64,000 bases of DNA, from contig NZ_CAKMRI010000001.1 in the NCBI RefSeq assembly GCF_928097925.1, positions 186,001-250,000 on the forward strand. The letters run 5' to 3'. Below the pieces are notes generated by a model that did no database searches, was not told where the DNA came from, and worked only from the letters and a program-made list of their open reading frames with translations. How positions within the stretch are numbered: the stretch's first letter is position 1; every line of letters begins with the position of its first letter. The translations under genes and the position numbers were made by a program. The DNA comes from Mediannikoviicoccus vaginalis. Lineage in GTDB: Bacteria > Bacillota > Clostridia > Tissierellales > Peptoniphilaceae. Below are positions 53,464 to 62,259 of the stretch, piece by piece.

Positions 53464-54625
53464 TGAAAAAAAGATTTTGCTTGGAATCACAAGCGGAATA
53501 GCAATTTATAAGGTAGTAGACCTTTGTTCACGACTTGTTAAGGCAGGGTATGAAATTGAAATAATAATGACTGAAAATGCTACCAAGATGATTTCACCCC
53601 TTGTTTTTGAAACCATTAGTAGGGGCAAGGTTCACACAGATATGTTTCACAGTGGTCATCATGAAGAGGTTGAACACATTGAGATGGCTAGGAGGGCAGA
53701 TTTATTTTTAATTGCTCCAACAACTGTAAACACATTGGCAAAGATTGCAAATGGAATTGGAGACAACTTACTAACTTCTACGGTATTAGCATATGACAAG
53801 ACAGTTATGCTTGCCCTTTCCGCTAATACAAAGATGATTGAAAATCCAGCAACAATAGAAAATATAAATAAATTGCAGGATAGAAATTTTGAATTTATCA
53901 ACTCTAAGTCTGGAATGCTTGCTTGTAACAACATTGGTAATGGAAGACTTGCAGAGCCAGAAGAGATATTTGAAAGAGTTGAAGACTACTTTGTTGAAAA
54001 GGACCTAAAGGGAAAAAATATAATTGTTACAGCGGGGCCAACTAGGGAAGATGTTGACCCGGTAAGGTATATCACCAATCGTTCCAGTGGAAAGATGGGC
54101 TTTGCAATTGCAAAAAAAGCATTTCAAAGAGGAGCTAATGTAACACTGATACATGGGGACTGCAAAGTGAGCCCTCCATATGGACCAGAAAACATAAGAA
54201 TAAATTATAACCACGAACTTAAAAGTGAAATAGAAAAGAGATTTGATGATGCTGACTGCTTGATTATGGCGGCGGCACCATGTGATTTTAGAGTTGAAAA
54301 ATATTCGGAAAATAAAATTAAGACAAAGAATAACTTAATACTTAACTTAGTTGAAAATGAAGATATTTTAAAATACTTTGGTGAAAAGAAAAAAGAACAG
54401 ATGGTAATTGGATTTGCGGCAGAGACATTTGATTTACATGAAAATGCATTAAAGAAATTAGAATCAAAAAATTGCGATTACATTATTGCAAATGACGTTT
54501 CAAGTTCCACATCAGGCTTTGATGTGGATGATAACAAGGTTTCGATAATTTCAAGAGAAGATACAATTGACATGCCACTAATGCCGAAAATCCAAGTAGC
54601 AGATGAAATTTTAGATTTAATATGA
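53456..54625 (+). CDS. coaBC: Phosphopantothenoylcysteine decarboxylase/synthetase CoaBC
   Basis: A 389-residue bifunctional coenzyme A enzyme. The N-terminal flavin CoaC domain has LGITSGIAIYKVVDLCSRLV near residue 8 and MTENATKMISPLVFETIS, followed by EVEHIEMARRADLFLIAPTT. The catalytic Cys lies in MLACNNIGNGRLAEP, a version of the MACGD loop. The CoaB domain starts near 180 (NIIVTAGPTREDVDPVRYITN) and carries SSGKMGFAIA. The length is normal. It precedes priA with a 4-base ATGA overlap. Confidence 0.94.
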   Translation: MNNEKKILLGITSGIAIYKVVDLCSRLVKAGYEIEIIMTENATKMISPLVFETISRGKVHTDMFHSGHHEEVEHIEMARRADLFLIAPTTVNTLAKIANGIGDNLLTSTVLAYDKTVMLALSANTKMIENPATIENINKLQDRNFEFINSKSGMLACNNIGNGRLAEPEEIFERVEDYFVEKDLKGKNIIVTAGPTREDVDPVRYITNRSSGKMGFAIAKKAFQRGANVTLIHGDCKVSPPYGPENIRINYNHELKSEIEKRFDDADCLIMAAAPCDFRVEKYSENKIKTKNNLILNLVENEDILKYFGEKKKEQMVIGFAAETFDLHENALKKLESKNCDYIIANDVSSSTSGFDVDDNKVSIISREDTIDMPLMPKIQVADEILDLI

Positions 54626-57003
54626 TAGTAAATATTGTTTTAGAAAATAAGACTAGAGTGCTGGACCGATTATTCAGTTACAGCGTTCCAAAAGAACTAC
54701 AATCAAATATAAAAAGAGGACTAAGAGTTATAGTTCCATTTGGAAGGGGCAACTCAAAAAAACTTGGAATAGTTGTGGAAATTGCAGATAGTCCACTGGT
54801 TGATGTGAAGTTAAAGGAAATCTTTAAACTTGTGGACCACGAACCAATTATTTCTGAAGAACTTATAGACCTTGCTCTTTTTATGAGGGATAGATATCTT
54901 TCAGATTTATCCTCTGCATTCCAAAGAGTTTTGCCTCCTGGGAATTGGAAGGACTTGGAAAAGTTAATTTATCTAAATGAGGAAACTGAAGACAAGGATA
55001 TTTCCTTTTTTTTTCAAAGACCAAGGGAGTATAAATCGGCAGTAGAGAGATTTGATGAAGATATAATTAATAGGTTAATTGATGAAGGCGTTTTAAAAGA
55101 AAAATATGATATTAAAGGAAGAATTAAGCCGAATTTAGTAGAGTATTACACAATAAATAAAAAGGTTGAAGTAGAAAATAAATTAAAAAATGCACCGGCT
55201 CAAGAAAAAATCTTTGAATTTATTTTAGAAAATGGTCCAGTGGATAAAAAAACAATTTTAATGGAGACAAATTCATCCCTATCCAGTTTAAAAGGTCTTG
55301 TAGAAAAAGGACTAGTTTCCTCTGAACTTAAAAATGAATTTACAAAAGTTACAAGAGATTATAAAAAATATTCCAAAATATCACTCAACAATGAACAGCA
55401 AATTGTTTTAAAATCCATTCTAGATGGAGATAAAAACAAATTTTTAATTCATGGAATTACGGGGAGCGGAAAGACGGAAATTTATCTTCAAATAGTTGAA
55501 GAAATGTTAAACCAAGGTAAATCATGTATTATTTTGGTTCCAGAAATTTCATTAACACCACAGACCATACTTCGTTTTTCAGGAAGATTTCCTGGCAAAG
55601 TTGCTGTGCTTCATTCCAAATTAAATCAAAGGGAAAAACTTGAACAATGGCAACAAATAAAAAATAATACATTTCCCATAGTTATTGGTGCGAGATCTGC
55701 AATATTTGCGCCGGTAGATAATCTTGGTGCAATTATCATAGACGAGGAGCATGATCAAAGTTATATTTCAGATATGAATCCAAAGTATGTTACCAGGGAA
55801 GTTGGGGAGTTTTTAAGTGAAAAACTTAATGCAAAACTAGTTCTTGGATCGGCAACGCCTTCCATTGAGTCCTATTACTTGGGTGAACAAAAAGATTATG
55901 AAATTTTAAATATAAAAAATAGGGCAACTGCAGGAGTATTGCCAAAGGTAAATATAATCGATATGAGAGAAGAACTTAAAAAGGGAAATACTTCTGTGGT
56001 TGGAGAAAAACTCCATGATGCAATTGTAAATAATTTGGAAAATAAGAAGCAGACACTTTTGTTTTTGAATAAGAGAGGCCACACTTCATATGTATTTTGT
56101 AGAAGATGTGGATATGTAATGAACTGTGACTCCTGCGATGTTTCAATGACTTATCACAAGTACAATAATATTTTGTTATGTCATCAATGTGGAAGGACTA
56201 AAAAGAAACCAGAGATTTGTCCAAATTGTGGAAGTAAGTATATAAGAGAGTTTGGTGCGGGAACAGAAAAGCTTGAAGAGTATTGCTATGAAAATTTTCC
56301 CGATGCAAAAATATTTAGAATGGATGCAGATACCGTAAGAACAAGACAAGAGTATTTAAATGTATTTGACAGGATGAACCAAGGTAAGATAGATATACTC
56401 ATTGGAACTCAAATGATAACTAAGGGATTTGACTTTCCAAATGTGACACTTGTAGGTGTTATAGCTGCAGACCTAAGTTTAAATGTTGGAAGTTATAAGG
56501 CAACAGAGACAACATTTCAGCTATTAACACAAGTTTCTGGTAGAGCGGGAAGGGGAGACTATGCTGGTGAAGTTTTCATCCAAACCTATAAGCCGGAAAA
56601 TTATTCTATTGAAGCCAGCAAGAACCATGACTTTATAGATTTTTATAACATGGAGATTGAACATAGAAAACTGTTTAAGTATCCTCCATTTTATACTGTT
56701 TTTTGCATTAATATTTCAGGGAATCAGCGCATTGCAACGAGACAAAAGCTATTTGAATTACAACAGCACATTCAAGCTGAATTAAGAGAGAATAATATAA
56801 AGGAGATTGAGATTATCGGACCAAATCCTAGTCCAATCTCTAGAATTAACAATAGATATAGATTTTATACTTTTTATAAATACAGAGAAGAAAATAAAAA
56901 GATTAAGGAAATTTTCAAATCCATATTAGTAGATAACAAATACAATGTGGATTTACAGGGATACAAGTTGAGCCTAACTTTTAATCCGACAAATTTTATC
57001 TAA
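54622..57003 (+). CDS. priA: Primosomal protein N' (PriA helicase)
   Basis: A 793-residue 3'-5' helicase that restarts stalled replication forks. An N-terminal DNA 3'-end-binding domain is followed by Walker A GITGSGKTEIYLQIVEEML near 272 and motif II IIIDEEHDQSYISD near 370. A zinc-binding region includes FCRRCGYVMNCDSCDVSMTYH near 492 and CHQCGRTKKKPEICPNCGSKY near 515. Motif V/VI has ILIGTQMITKGFDFPNV near 592 and LTQVSGRAGRG near 635. It starts at ATG 54622 in overlap with coaBC. Confidence 0.96.
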   Translation: MIVNIVLENKTRVLDRLFSYSVPKELQSNIKRGLRVIVPFGRGNSKKLGIVVEIADSPLVDVKLKEIFKLVDHEPIISEELIDLALFMRDRYLSDLSSAFQRVLPPGNWKDLEKLIYLNEETEDKDISFFFQRPREYKSAVERFDEDIINRLIDEGVLKEKYDIKGRIKPNLVEYYTINKKVEVENKLKNAPAQEKIFEFILENGPVDKKTILMETNSSLSSLKGLVEKGLVSSELKNEFTKVTRDYKKYSKISLNNEQQIVLKSILDGDKNKFLIHGITGSGKTEIYLQIVEEMLNQGKSCIILVPEISLTPQTILRFSGRFPGKVAVLHSKLNQREKLEQWQQIKNNTFPIVIGARSAIFAPVDNLGAIIIDEEHDQSYISDMNPKYVTREVGEFLSEKLNAKLVLGSATPSIESYYLGEQKDYEILNIKNRATAGVLPKVNIIDMREELKKGNTSVVGEKLHDAIVNNLENKKQTLLFLNKRGHTSYVFCRRCGYVMNCDSCDVSMTYHKYNNILLCHQCGRTKKKPEICPNCGSKYIREFGAGTEKLEEYCYENFPDAKIFRMDADTVRTRQEYLNVFDRMNQGKIDILIGTQMITKGFDFPNVTLVGVIAADLSLNVGSYKATETTFQLLTQVSGRAGRGDYAGEVFIQTYKPENYSIEASKNHDFIDFYNMEIEHRKLFKYPPFYTVFCINISGNQRIATRQKLFELQQHIQAELRENNIKEIEIIGPNPSPISRINNRYRFYTFYKYREENKKIKEIFKSILVDNKYNVDLQGYKLSLTFNPTNFI

Positions 57004-57013
57004 GGAGGTAAAT

Positions 57014-57508
57014 ATGGCTATTAGAAATATTAGGATTATAGGAGATCCTATTTTAAGTAAAAAAGCTAGAGAAGTTGAAAAGATTGATAATAGAATTTTA
57101 CAGCTACTTGACGATATGGAAGAAACCATGAGAGATGCCAATGGACTAGGCCTAGCAGCACCTCAAATAGGAATATTAAAAAGACTTGTAGTTGTAGACA
57201 TGCAAGATGGAAATGGGGTTATGAAGATAATAAACCCTAGAATAACTGAAAAATCTGAAGAGACTCAAGAGAATTTGGAAGGTTGTCTATCAATTCCTGG
57301 CAAATCAGGACTTGTTGATAGACCAAAGAATTTAGTTCTTGAGTACACAGATGTTAACGGTAAAAATGTAGTTGTTGATTGTGATGAGTACAAGGCAGTT
57401 TGTATTTGCCACGAGCTTGATCATTTAGATGGGATTTTGTATCCGCAATTAGCAAAGAGAATGTTTGATAATAGTGAACTTGAAAGTTCAGAAGAGGATG
57501 ATGAATAG
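57014..57508 (+). CDS. def: Peptide deformylase
   Basis: A 164-residue metalloenzyme that removes the formyl group from nascent chains before Map acts. Motif 1 is GLGLAAPQIGI near 45, motif 2 EGCLSIPGKSG near 92 with the metal Cys, and motif 3 CHELDHLDG near 135 with two His ligands. AAGGAGG precedes ATG 57014. It directly abuts fmt, whose product adds the formyl group, forming the expected pair. Confidence 0.97.
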   Translation: MAIRNIRIIGDPILSKKAREVEKIDNRILQLLDDMEETMRDANGLGLAAPQIGILKRLVVVDMQDGNGVMKIINPRITEKSEETQENLEGCLSIPGKSGLVDRPKNLVLEYTDVNGKNVVVDCDEYKAVCICHELDHLDGILYPQLAKRMFDNSELESSEEDDE

Positions 57509-58444
57509 ATGAAGCCTAAGGTTATATTTCTTGGCACACCTGAATTTGCAGTTGAGTCTTTAAAAGCCATACATGAAAGTGGGAAATTTGAAATTCCTCT
57601 AGTAATTTCTCAAGTTGACAGGAAGAGAAATAGAGGTAAAATGACTCCAACTCCTGTGAAACAGTATGCACTGGACAATAACTTAGAAGTATTCACTCCA
57701 GATGATATAAATAGTGACGAAAGTTTTGAAAAGATAAAATCTTTGGACCCAGATTTTCTTGTAGTAGTTGCATATGGGCAGATTATTAAAGAAAGACTGC
57801 TTTTGGAATTCAAGGACAGAATTTTAAATGTACATTCTTCACTACTTCCAAAGTACAGGGGAGCAGCGCCTATAAACTGGGCAATTGTTGAAGGTGAAGA
57901 AAAAAGTGGAATAACAATCATGCTTGTTGAAAAGGGACTTGATACAGGAGATATCCTTTATAGCTTAGAAAAAGAAATAGCTTCCGATGAAAATGCAGAG
58001 GAGCTTCACGACTCACTAATGGTTCTAGGTGGAAAGGGCATTGTGGAAGTACTCCAAAATTTTGACAAGTTCTATGAAAATAGAAAAAAGCAAAATGAAG
58101 AAGAAGCAATATATAGGGGAATGTTAAACAGAAAAGACGGAAAAATATATTGGAATGACAACTGTTTAAAAATCTATGACAAGTTTAGAGGATTTTATCC
58201 ATGGCCTGGCTCATTTTTTGAATATGAAGAAAAAAATATAAAAGTTTTAAAGATGGATTATATTCTTGGAGAAGTTAAACATGAACCTGGATACGTTGAA
58301 GAAGTTGGTCCTGAAAATATTAAAATTACAGCTAGAGATGGGTATATTTTATTAAAGGAGATTCAATTTCCAAATAAAAAGAGAATGTCAGTTGCAGACT
58401 TTCTAAAGGGAAATGAATTTAAGAAAAATATTTATTTGAAATAG
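57509..58444 (+). CDS. fmt: Methionyl-tRNA formyltransferase
   Basis: A 311-residue enzyme that formylates initiator Met-tRNA. The formyl-tetrahydrofolate site is seen in FLGTPEFAVESLKAI near residue 7. Catalytic residues lie in NVHSSLLPKYRGAAPINWAI near 110 (Asn, His) and VEKGLDTGDIL near 140 (Asp). A C-terminal tRNA-binding domain begins near 205 (FRGFYPWPGSFFEYE). ATG follows the def stop without a gap. Confidence 0.96.
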   Translation: MKPKVIFLGTPEFAVESLKAIHESGKFEIPLVISQVDRKRNRGKMTPTPVKQYALDNNLEVFTPDDINSDESFEKIKSLDPDFLVVVAYGQIIKERLLLEFKDRILNVHSSLLPKYRGAAPINWAIVEGEEKSGITIMLVEKGLDTGDILYSLEKEIASDENAEELHDSLMVLGGKGIVEVLQNFDKFYENRKKQNEEEAIYRGMLNRKDGKIYWNDNCLKIYDKFRGFYPWPGSFFEYEEKNIKVLKMDYILGEVKHEPGYVEEVGPENIKITARDGYILLKEIQFPNKKRMSVADFLKGNEFKKNIYLK

Positions 58445-58455
58445 GGGGTAATATT

Positions 58456-59148
58456 ATGTATGGAATGATGCCATATTATAATAGCAACGGATTTTGGATG
58501 ATTGCCTTACTTCTGGCAATGGCGTTTGGACTTATAGCACAAATGAAAATAAAGAGTACCTATGCAAGGTATGCAAGGGTACAAAATAAGAAGAATATTA
58601 CTGGAATGCAAGCGGCAAGGGAAATTCTTGACAGAAATGGCCTTACGGATGTAAAAATAGTTGCGATTTCAGGAGAACTTACAGACCACTATGATCCTAC
58701 AAAAAATATTATCAGATTATCTGAAAGAGTTTATAATGATCCAAGTATTGCATCTGTAAGTATTGCTGCCCATGAAGTGGGACATGCTATTCAACATGAT
58801 AGAGGATATTCCTTTTTAAACTTTAGAAATAGCCTTGTACCTGTGGTAAACTTCGCATCGAGATCAATTTATCCATTGTTTTTGGTTGGGCTTTTCATAG
58901 CACCATTTTTTATTAATGTTGCCATTGCAGTATTTGCAATTACTGTGCTATTTCAAATAGTAACACTTCCTGTTGAAATTGACGCAAGTTCAAGAGCATT
59001 AAAAAATCTAGATGGAACAATACTTCATAGGGATGAAGTGCCAGAGGGGAAGAAGGTGCTTTCTGCAGCGGCAATGACATATATTGCGGCAGCTCTTTTC
59101 TCGTTGGTGCAATTATTAAGAATAATGAATAGCAGAAGAGACGATTAA
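58456..59148 (+). CDS. Zinc metallopeptidase, YugP family
   Basis: A 230-residue membrane protein. A hydrophobic N-terminal helix (FWMIALLLAMAFGLIAQ), two central helices (near 130-165) and a C-terminal helix (near 205-222) surround a metallopeptidase motif, SIAAHEVGHAIQHDRGYSF near 105 (HExxH). This matches the neutral zinc metallopeptidase family PF04298. The natural substrate is unknown; a role in membrane protein quality control is possible. It lies in the def-fmt-yugP-rsmB order conserved in Firmicutes. Confidence 0.9.
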   Translation: MYGMMPYYNSNGFWMIALLLAMAFGLIAQMKIKSTYARYARVQNKKNITGMQAAREILDRNGLTDVKIVAISGELTDHYDPTKNIIRLSERVYNDPSIASVSIAAHEVGHAIQHDRGYSFLNFRNSLVPVVNFASRSIYPLFLVGLFIAPFFINVAIAVFAITVLFQIVTLPVEIDASSRALKNLDGTILHRDEVPEGKKVLSAAAMTYIAAALFSLVQLLRIMNSRRDD

Positions 59149-60449
59149 TGAATGAAAGAAATTTTTCCATAAAAGTTTTATTAAATGTGGAGCAAGGAGG
59201 ATACTCCTCAGAACTTTTAGCTAAAATTCCAAAGAATTTAAATTCTCAGTTGATTAGACAATTGGTTCTTGGAGTTATTGAAAATAATATATTCTTAGAG
59301 ATGGCCGTAGTGGAAGAGCTGGATAAACCAGATAAAACTCTTCCACAAGAGGTCTTAACTATTTTAAAAGTTGGAGTATATCAAAAGTTCTTTATGAATT
59401 CAATTCCTGATTATGCCATTGTGAACGAATCTTTAAATTCATGCGAGTATTTCAAAGTAACACAGTACAAGGGTCTGATTAATTCAATTTTAAGAAATAT
59501 TGATAACTCAACTATAGAAAAAAAGATTTCAAATATGCCATCTGTTAACGACAGGCTTAAAGTTAAATACTCTGTTGGTGATGATTTTTATGATTTTTTA
59601 ATTGGAAATTATAAAATAAAGACCATTAGAAAAATTTTGAATTCTTTTTCAGAAGTACCGAATCTTGTTATAAGAATTAATAATTTAAAAATTACTAAAA
59701 GTAAATTGGAAAATGAATTTAAAAAGCTCGATATTCGTTTTGAAGAGCATCCATTTTTAGAAAATGCATTAATAATAATTAAAGCAAGTAATCTTTTTGA
59801 AACGGACATTTTTAAAAATGGATATTTTACAGTTCAAGGTGGAGCTTCAATACTTGCAAGCAAAGTATTAAATCCAGAAAAAAATTCTAAAATTCTAGAT
59901 ATTTGTGCAGCTCCAGGAGGAAAGACCTGCCACTTGTCTGAATTAGTTTCAAACACAGGAGAAATTTTGGCAAATGACTTGCATGGGCATAAGATTGAAA
60001 AGATAAAAGAAAATGCTAAAAGGCTTGGTTGTAAAAATATAAAATACAGTAATTTTGGCGCTACTTCATTTAATGGGGATTTAGTTAATTCGTTTGACTA
60101 TATCTTATTAGATGCGCCTTGTTCAGGATCTGGAATAGTTAGCAGAAATCCTGAAATTAAACTTAGAAGAACGAAAAAAGAGATTGAAGAACTTGTAATA
60201 ACTCAAAGAGAGATAATGGATAACTGTTTGAAATATTTAAAGGTAGGAGGCTTTTTAGTCTACAGTACCTGCAGTATATTCAAGCAAGAAAATGAAATGC
60301 AAAGAGAATACTTTTTAGATAGATATGAAAATATTAAGCCTGTGGAATTCAGTTATAGAGATAACAATATCTCATACCTTTCACTAATGCCTTATGAAAA
60401 AGGGGCGGATGGTTTTTTCATATCAAAGTTTCAAAAAACATCTAGTTAG
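59148..60449 (+). CDS. rsmB: 16S rRNA m5C967 methyltransferase RsmB
   Basis: A 433-residue enzyme with an N-terminal NusB-like RNA-binding domain (residues about 1-130) and a Rossmann methyltransferase. SAM motif I is LDICAAPGGKTCHLSELV near 250. Catalytic Cys residues appear in LLDAPCSGSGIVSRNPEIK near 325 and VYSTCSIFKQENE near 377. The PUA-like N-terminal part of the catalytic domain has FTVQGGASILASKVL near 225. The start ATG overlaps the previous stop by one base. Confidence 0.95.
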   Translation: MNERNFSIKVLLNVEQGGYSSELLAKIPKNLNSQLIRQLVLGVIENNIFLEMAVVEELDKPDKTLPQEVLTILKVGVYQKFFMNSIPDYAIVNESLNSCEYFKVTQYKGLINSILRNIDNSTIEKKISNMPSVNDRLKVKYSVGDDFYDFLIGNYKIKTIRKILNSFSEVPNLVIRINNLKITKSKLENEFKKLDIRFEEHPFLENALIIIKASNLFETDIFKNGYFTVQGGASILASKVLNPEKNSKILDICAAPGGKTCHLSELVSNTGEILANDLHGHKIEKIKENAKRLGCKNIKYSNFGATSFNGDLVNSFDYILLDAPCSGSGIVSRNPEIKLRRTKKEIEELVITQREIMDNCLKYLKVGGFLVYSTCSIFKQENEMQREYFLDRYENIKPVEFSYRDNNISYLSLMPYEKGADGFFISKFQKTSS

Positions 60450-60473
60450 TATGTTATAATGGTGTAAGATTAA

Positions 60474-61517
60474 ATGAAAAAAATTATATACAATAATTTA
60501 GAATATAATGAATTAAATTCTTCTTTACAAGAATTGAAAATTGAAAGATATCGTACAAATCAAATTTTTGAAGGAATTCATCATTTACTTTACAATGATT
60601 TTGAAATGTTTACTAATCTTTCAAAAAAAATGAAAAAAATGTTGGAAGAAGAGGGGAAATTTAAAAAGATAGAACTGGTTAAAAAGTTTGTCTCAAAGGT
60701 GGATGAAACCACCAAATACTTATTTAAACTTGAAGACGGAGCTTTAATTGAAACGGTTTTAATGGGTTATCATGATAGAAATACCATTTGTATTTCCTCC
60801 CAAGTAGGATGTAAGATGGGATGTAAGTTCTGCGCATCTACTAAAGCTGGATACGAAAGAAATTTAGAAGTATCAGAGCTTTTAGAACAAATCTATTACG
60901 TTTCAAGAACGGAAGATATTAGAATAAACAATGTTGTCTTAATGGGAATTGGAGAACCGTTAGATAACTATGACAATGTAATAAAGTTTATAAAGATTAT
61001 TACTGATGAGAGAGGGTACAATATGTCAATAAGAAATATTACCCTTTCAACATGTGGGCTTGCTAAAGAAATTGATAGATTATCCCAAGAGGATTTACCG
61101 ATTAACTTAACTATTTCTCTTCACAATCCATTTGACTTTGAAAGAAGTGCAATTATGCCTATTAACAATAGATATAAAATAGACGAGGTATTTAAAAGCG
61201 CAAAAAAATATTTTGAATCAACTGGAAGAAGAGTTAGTTTTGAATATACTTTAATAAAAGATGTTAATGATTCTGATAGACATATAGATGAAATAGTCAA
61301 ATTGTTTAATCATGAAAACTTTCATCTAAATTTAATTCCTTTAAATGCAATAGATGAATTTGGAAAACCGAGTACAAACTCAAATGAATTGGAAATTTTC
61401 AAACAAAAACTTGTAAAGAGAGGAATTAACGCAACAATAAGAAAAAGTATGGGAATAGATATTGATGGAGCCTGTGGCCAATTAAGATCTGGTCATAAAA
61501 AAGAGATGAGGAAGTGA
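60474..61517 (+). CDS. rlmN: Dual-specificity 23S rRNA/tRNA C2-methyladenosine synthase RlmN
   Basis: A 347-residue radical-SAM enzyme that methylates A2503 of 23S rRNA and A37 of several tRNAs. The FeS motif is CKMGCKFCASTKAGY near 113. GIGEPLDNYDNVIKF near 160 and NITLSTCGLAKEIDRL near 188 follow. The mechanistic Cys occurs near the end, GIDIDGACGQLRSGHK near 330. The N-terminus (RTNQIFEGIHHLLYNDFEMFTNLSKKM) is typical. The ribosome binding site is weak, suggesting coupling to rsmB. Confidence 0.95.
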   Translation: MKKIIYNNLEYNELNSSLQELKIERYRTNQIFEGIHHLLYNDFEMFTNLSKKMKKMLEEEGKFKKIELVKKFVSKVDETTKYLFKLEDGALIETVLMGYHDRNTICISSQVGCKMGCKFCASTKAGYERNLEVSELLEQIYYVSRTEDIRINNVVLMGIGEPLDNYDNVIKFIKIITDERGYNMSIRNITLSTCGLAKEIDRLSQEDLPINLTISLHNPFDFERSAIMPINNRYKIDEVFKSAKKYFESTGRRVSFEYTLIKDVNDSDRHIDEIVKLFNHENFHLNLIPLNAIDEFGKPSTNSNELEIFKQKLVKRGINATIRKSMGIDIDGACGQLRSGHKKEMRK

Positions 61518-61521
61518 TAAA

Positions 61522-62259
61522 TTGAATTATTTTTCAGCCACTGATATCGGGCTACAAAGAAAATTAAATGAAGATTACTACGACAACTACGTAGACGGTG
61601 ACACCATATTAATGGTTGTTGCCGATGGCATGGGAGGTCATAATGCAGGTGAAATTGCTTCCGAATTAGCTGTAAAATCTTTTATTTACTACTTTAGAGA
61701 AAACCTTAAAGACGCAGAGGATATGACTAAATTTTTGACTGATTGCGTTAACTATTCTAATGGGATTATATATGAAGAATCACATAATGATGACGAGCTT
61801 TATAACATGGGAACAACAATCGTAGTAGCTCTTATTCATGAAAATTATTTATATATATTGAATGTAGGAGACAGCAGAGCGTATTTTAAAAACTCCTTTG
61901 GATTTAAACAGGTTTCAAGAGATCACTCCTTGGTGAACGACTTGTTGATTTCAGGTACCATAACTGAAGAAGAAGCTAAAAACTATGGAAGAAAAAATGT
62001 TATTACTAAGAGTCTAGGTGCAGAACTAAATGTTGAACCTGATATAACTTCCTTGGAAATAAGCGAAGGAGATAAGGTGTTATTGTGTTCCGATGGACTA
62101 AACTCTTTGGTTTCAGACGGAGAAATAGATGAAATTATTTCTAAAGAAGACAAAACTGAAGAGGAAAGGGTGTTCGAACTCATAGACCTTAGTCTAAGCA
62201 GAGGGGGATACGATAATATTACAATTTCACTATATACACATAAGGAGGAAGACAGATGA
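61522..62259 (+). CDS. stp: PP2C-family protein phosphatase
   Basis: A 245-residue Mn2+/Mg2+-dependent Ser/Thr phosphatase that reverses PrkC phosphorylation. Metal-binding Asp residues lie in NEDYYDNY near 17, VVADGMGGHNAGE near 33, LNVGDSRAYF near 115, LLCSDGLNSLVSDGE near 190 and GGYDNITI near 233. It starts at TTG 61522 behind AGGAAGTGA. It overlaps the kinase gene by 4 bases; the kinase-phosphatase pair is universal in Firmicutes. Confidence 0.94.
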   Translation: MNYFSATDIGLQRKLNEDYYDNYVDGDTILMVVADGMGGHNAGEIASELAVKSFIYYFRENLKDAEDMTKFLTDCVNYSNGIIYEESHNDDELYNMGTTIVVALIHENYLYILNVGDSRAYFKNSFGFKQVSRDHSLVNDLLISGTITEEEAKNYGRKNVITKSLGAELNVEPDITSLEISEGDKVLLCSDGLNSLVSDGEIDEIISKEDKTEEERVFELIDLSLSRGGYDNITISLYTHKEEDR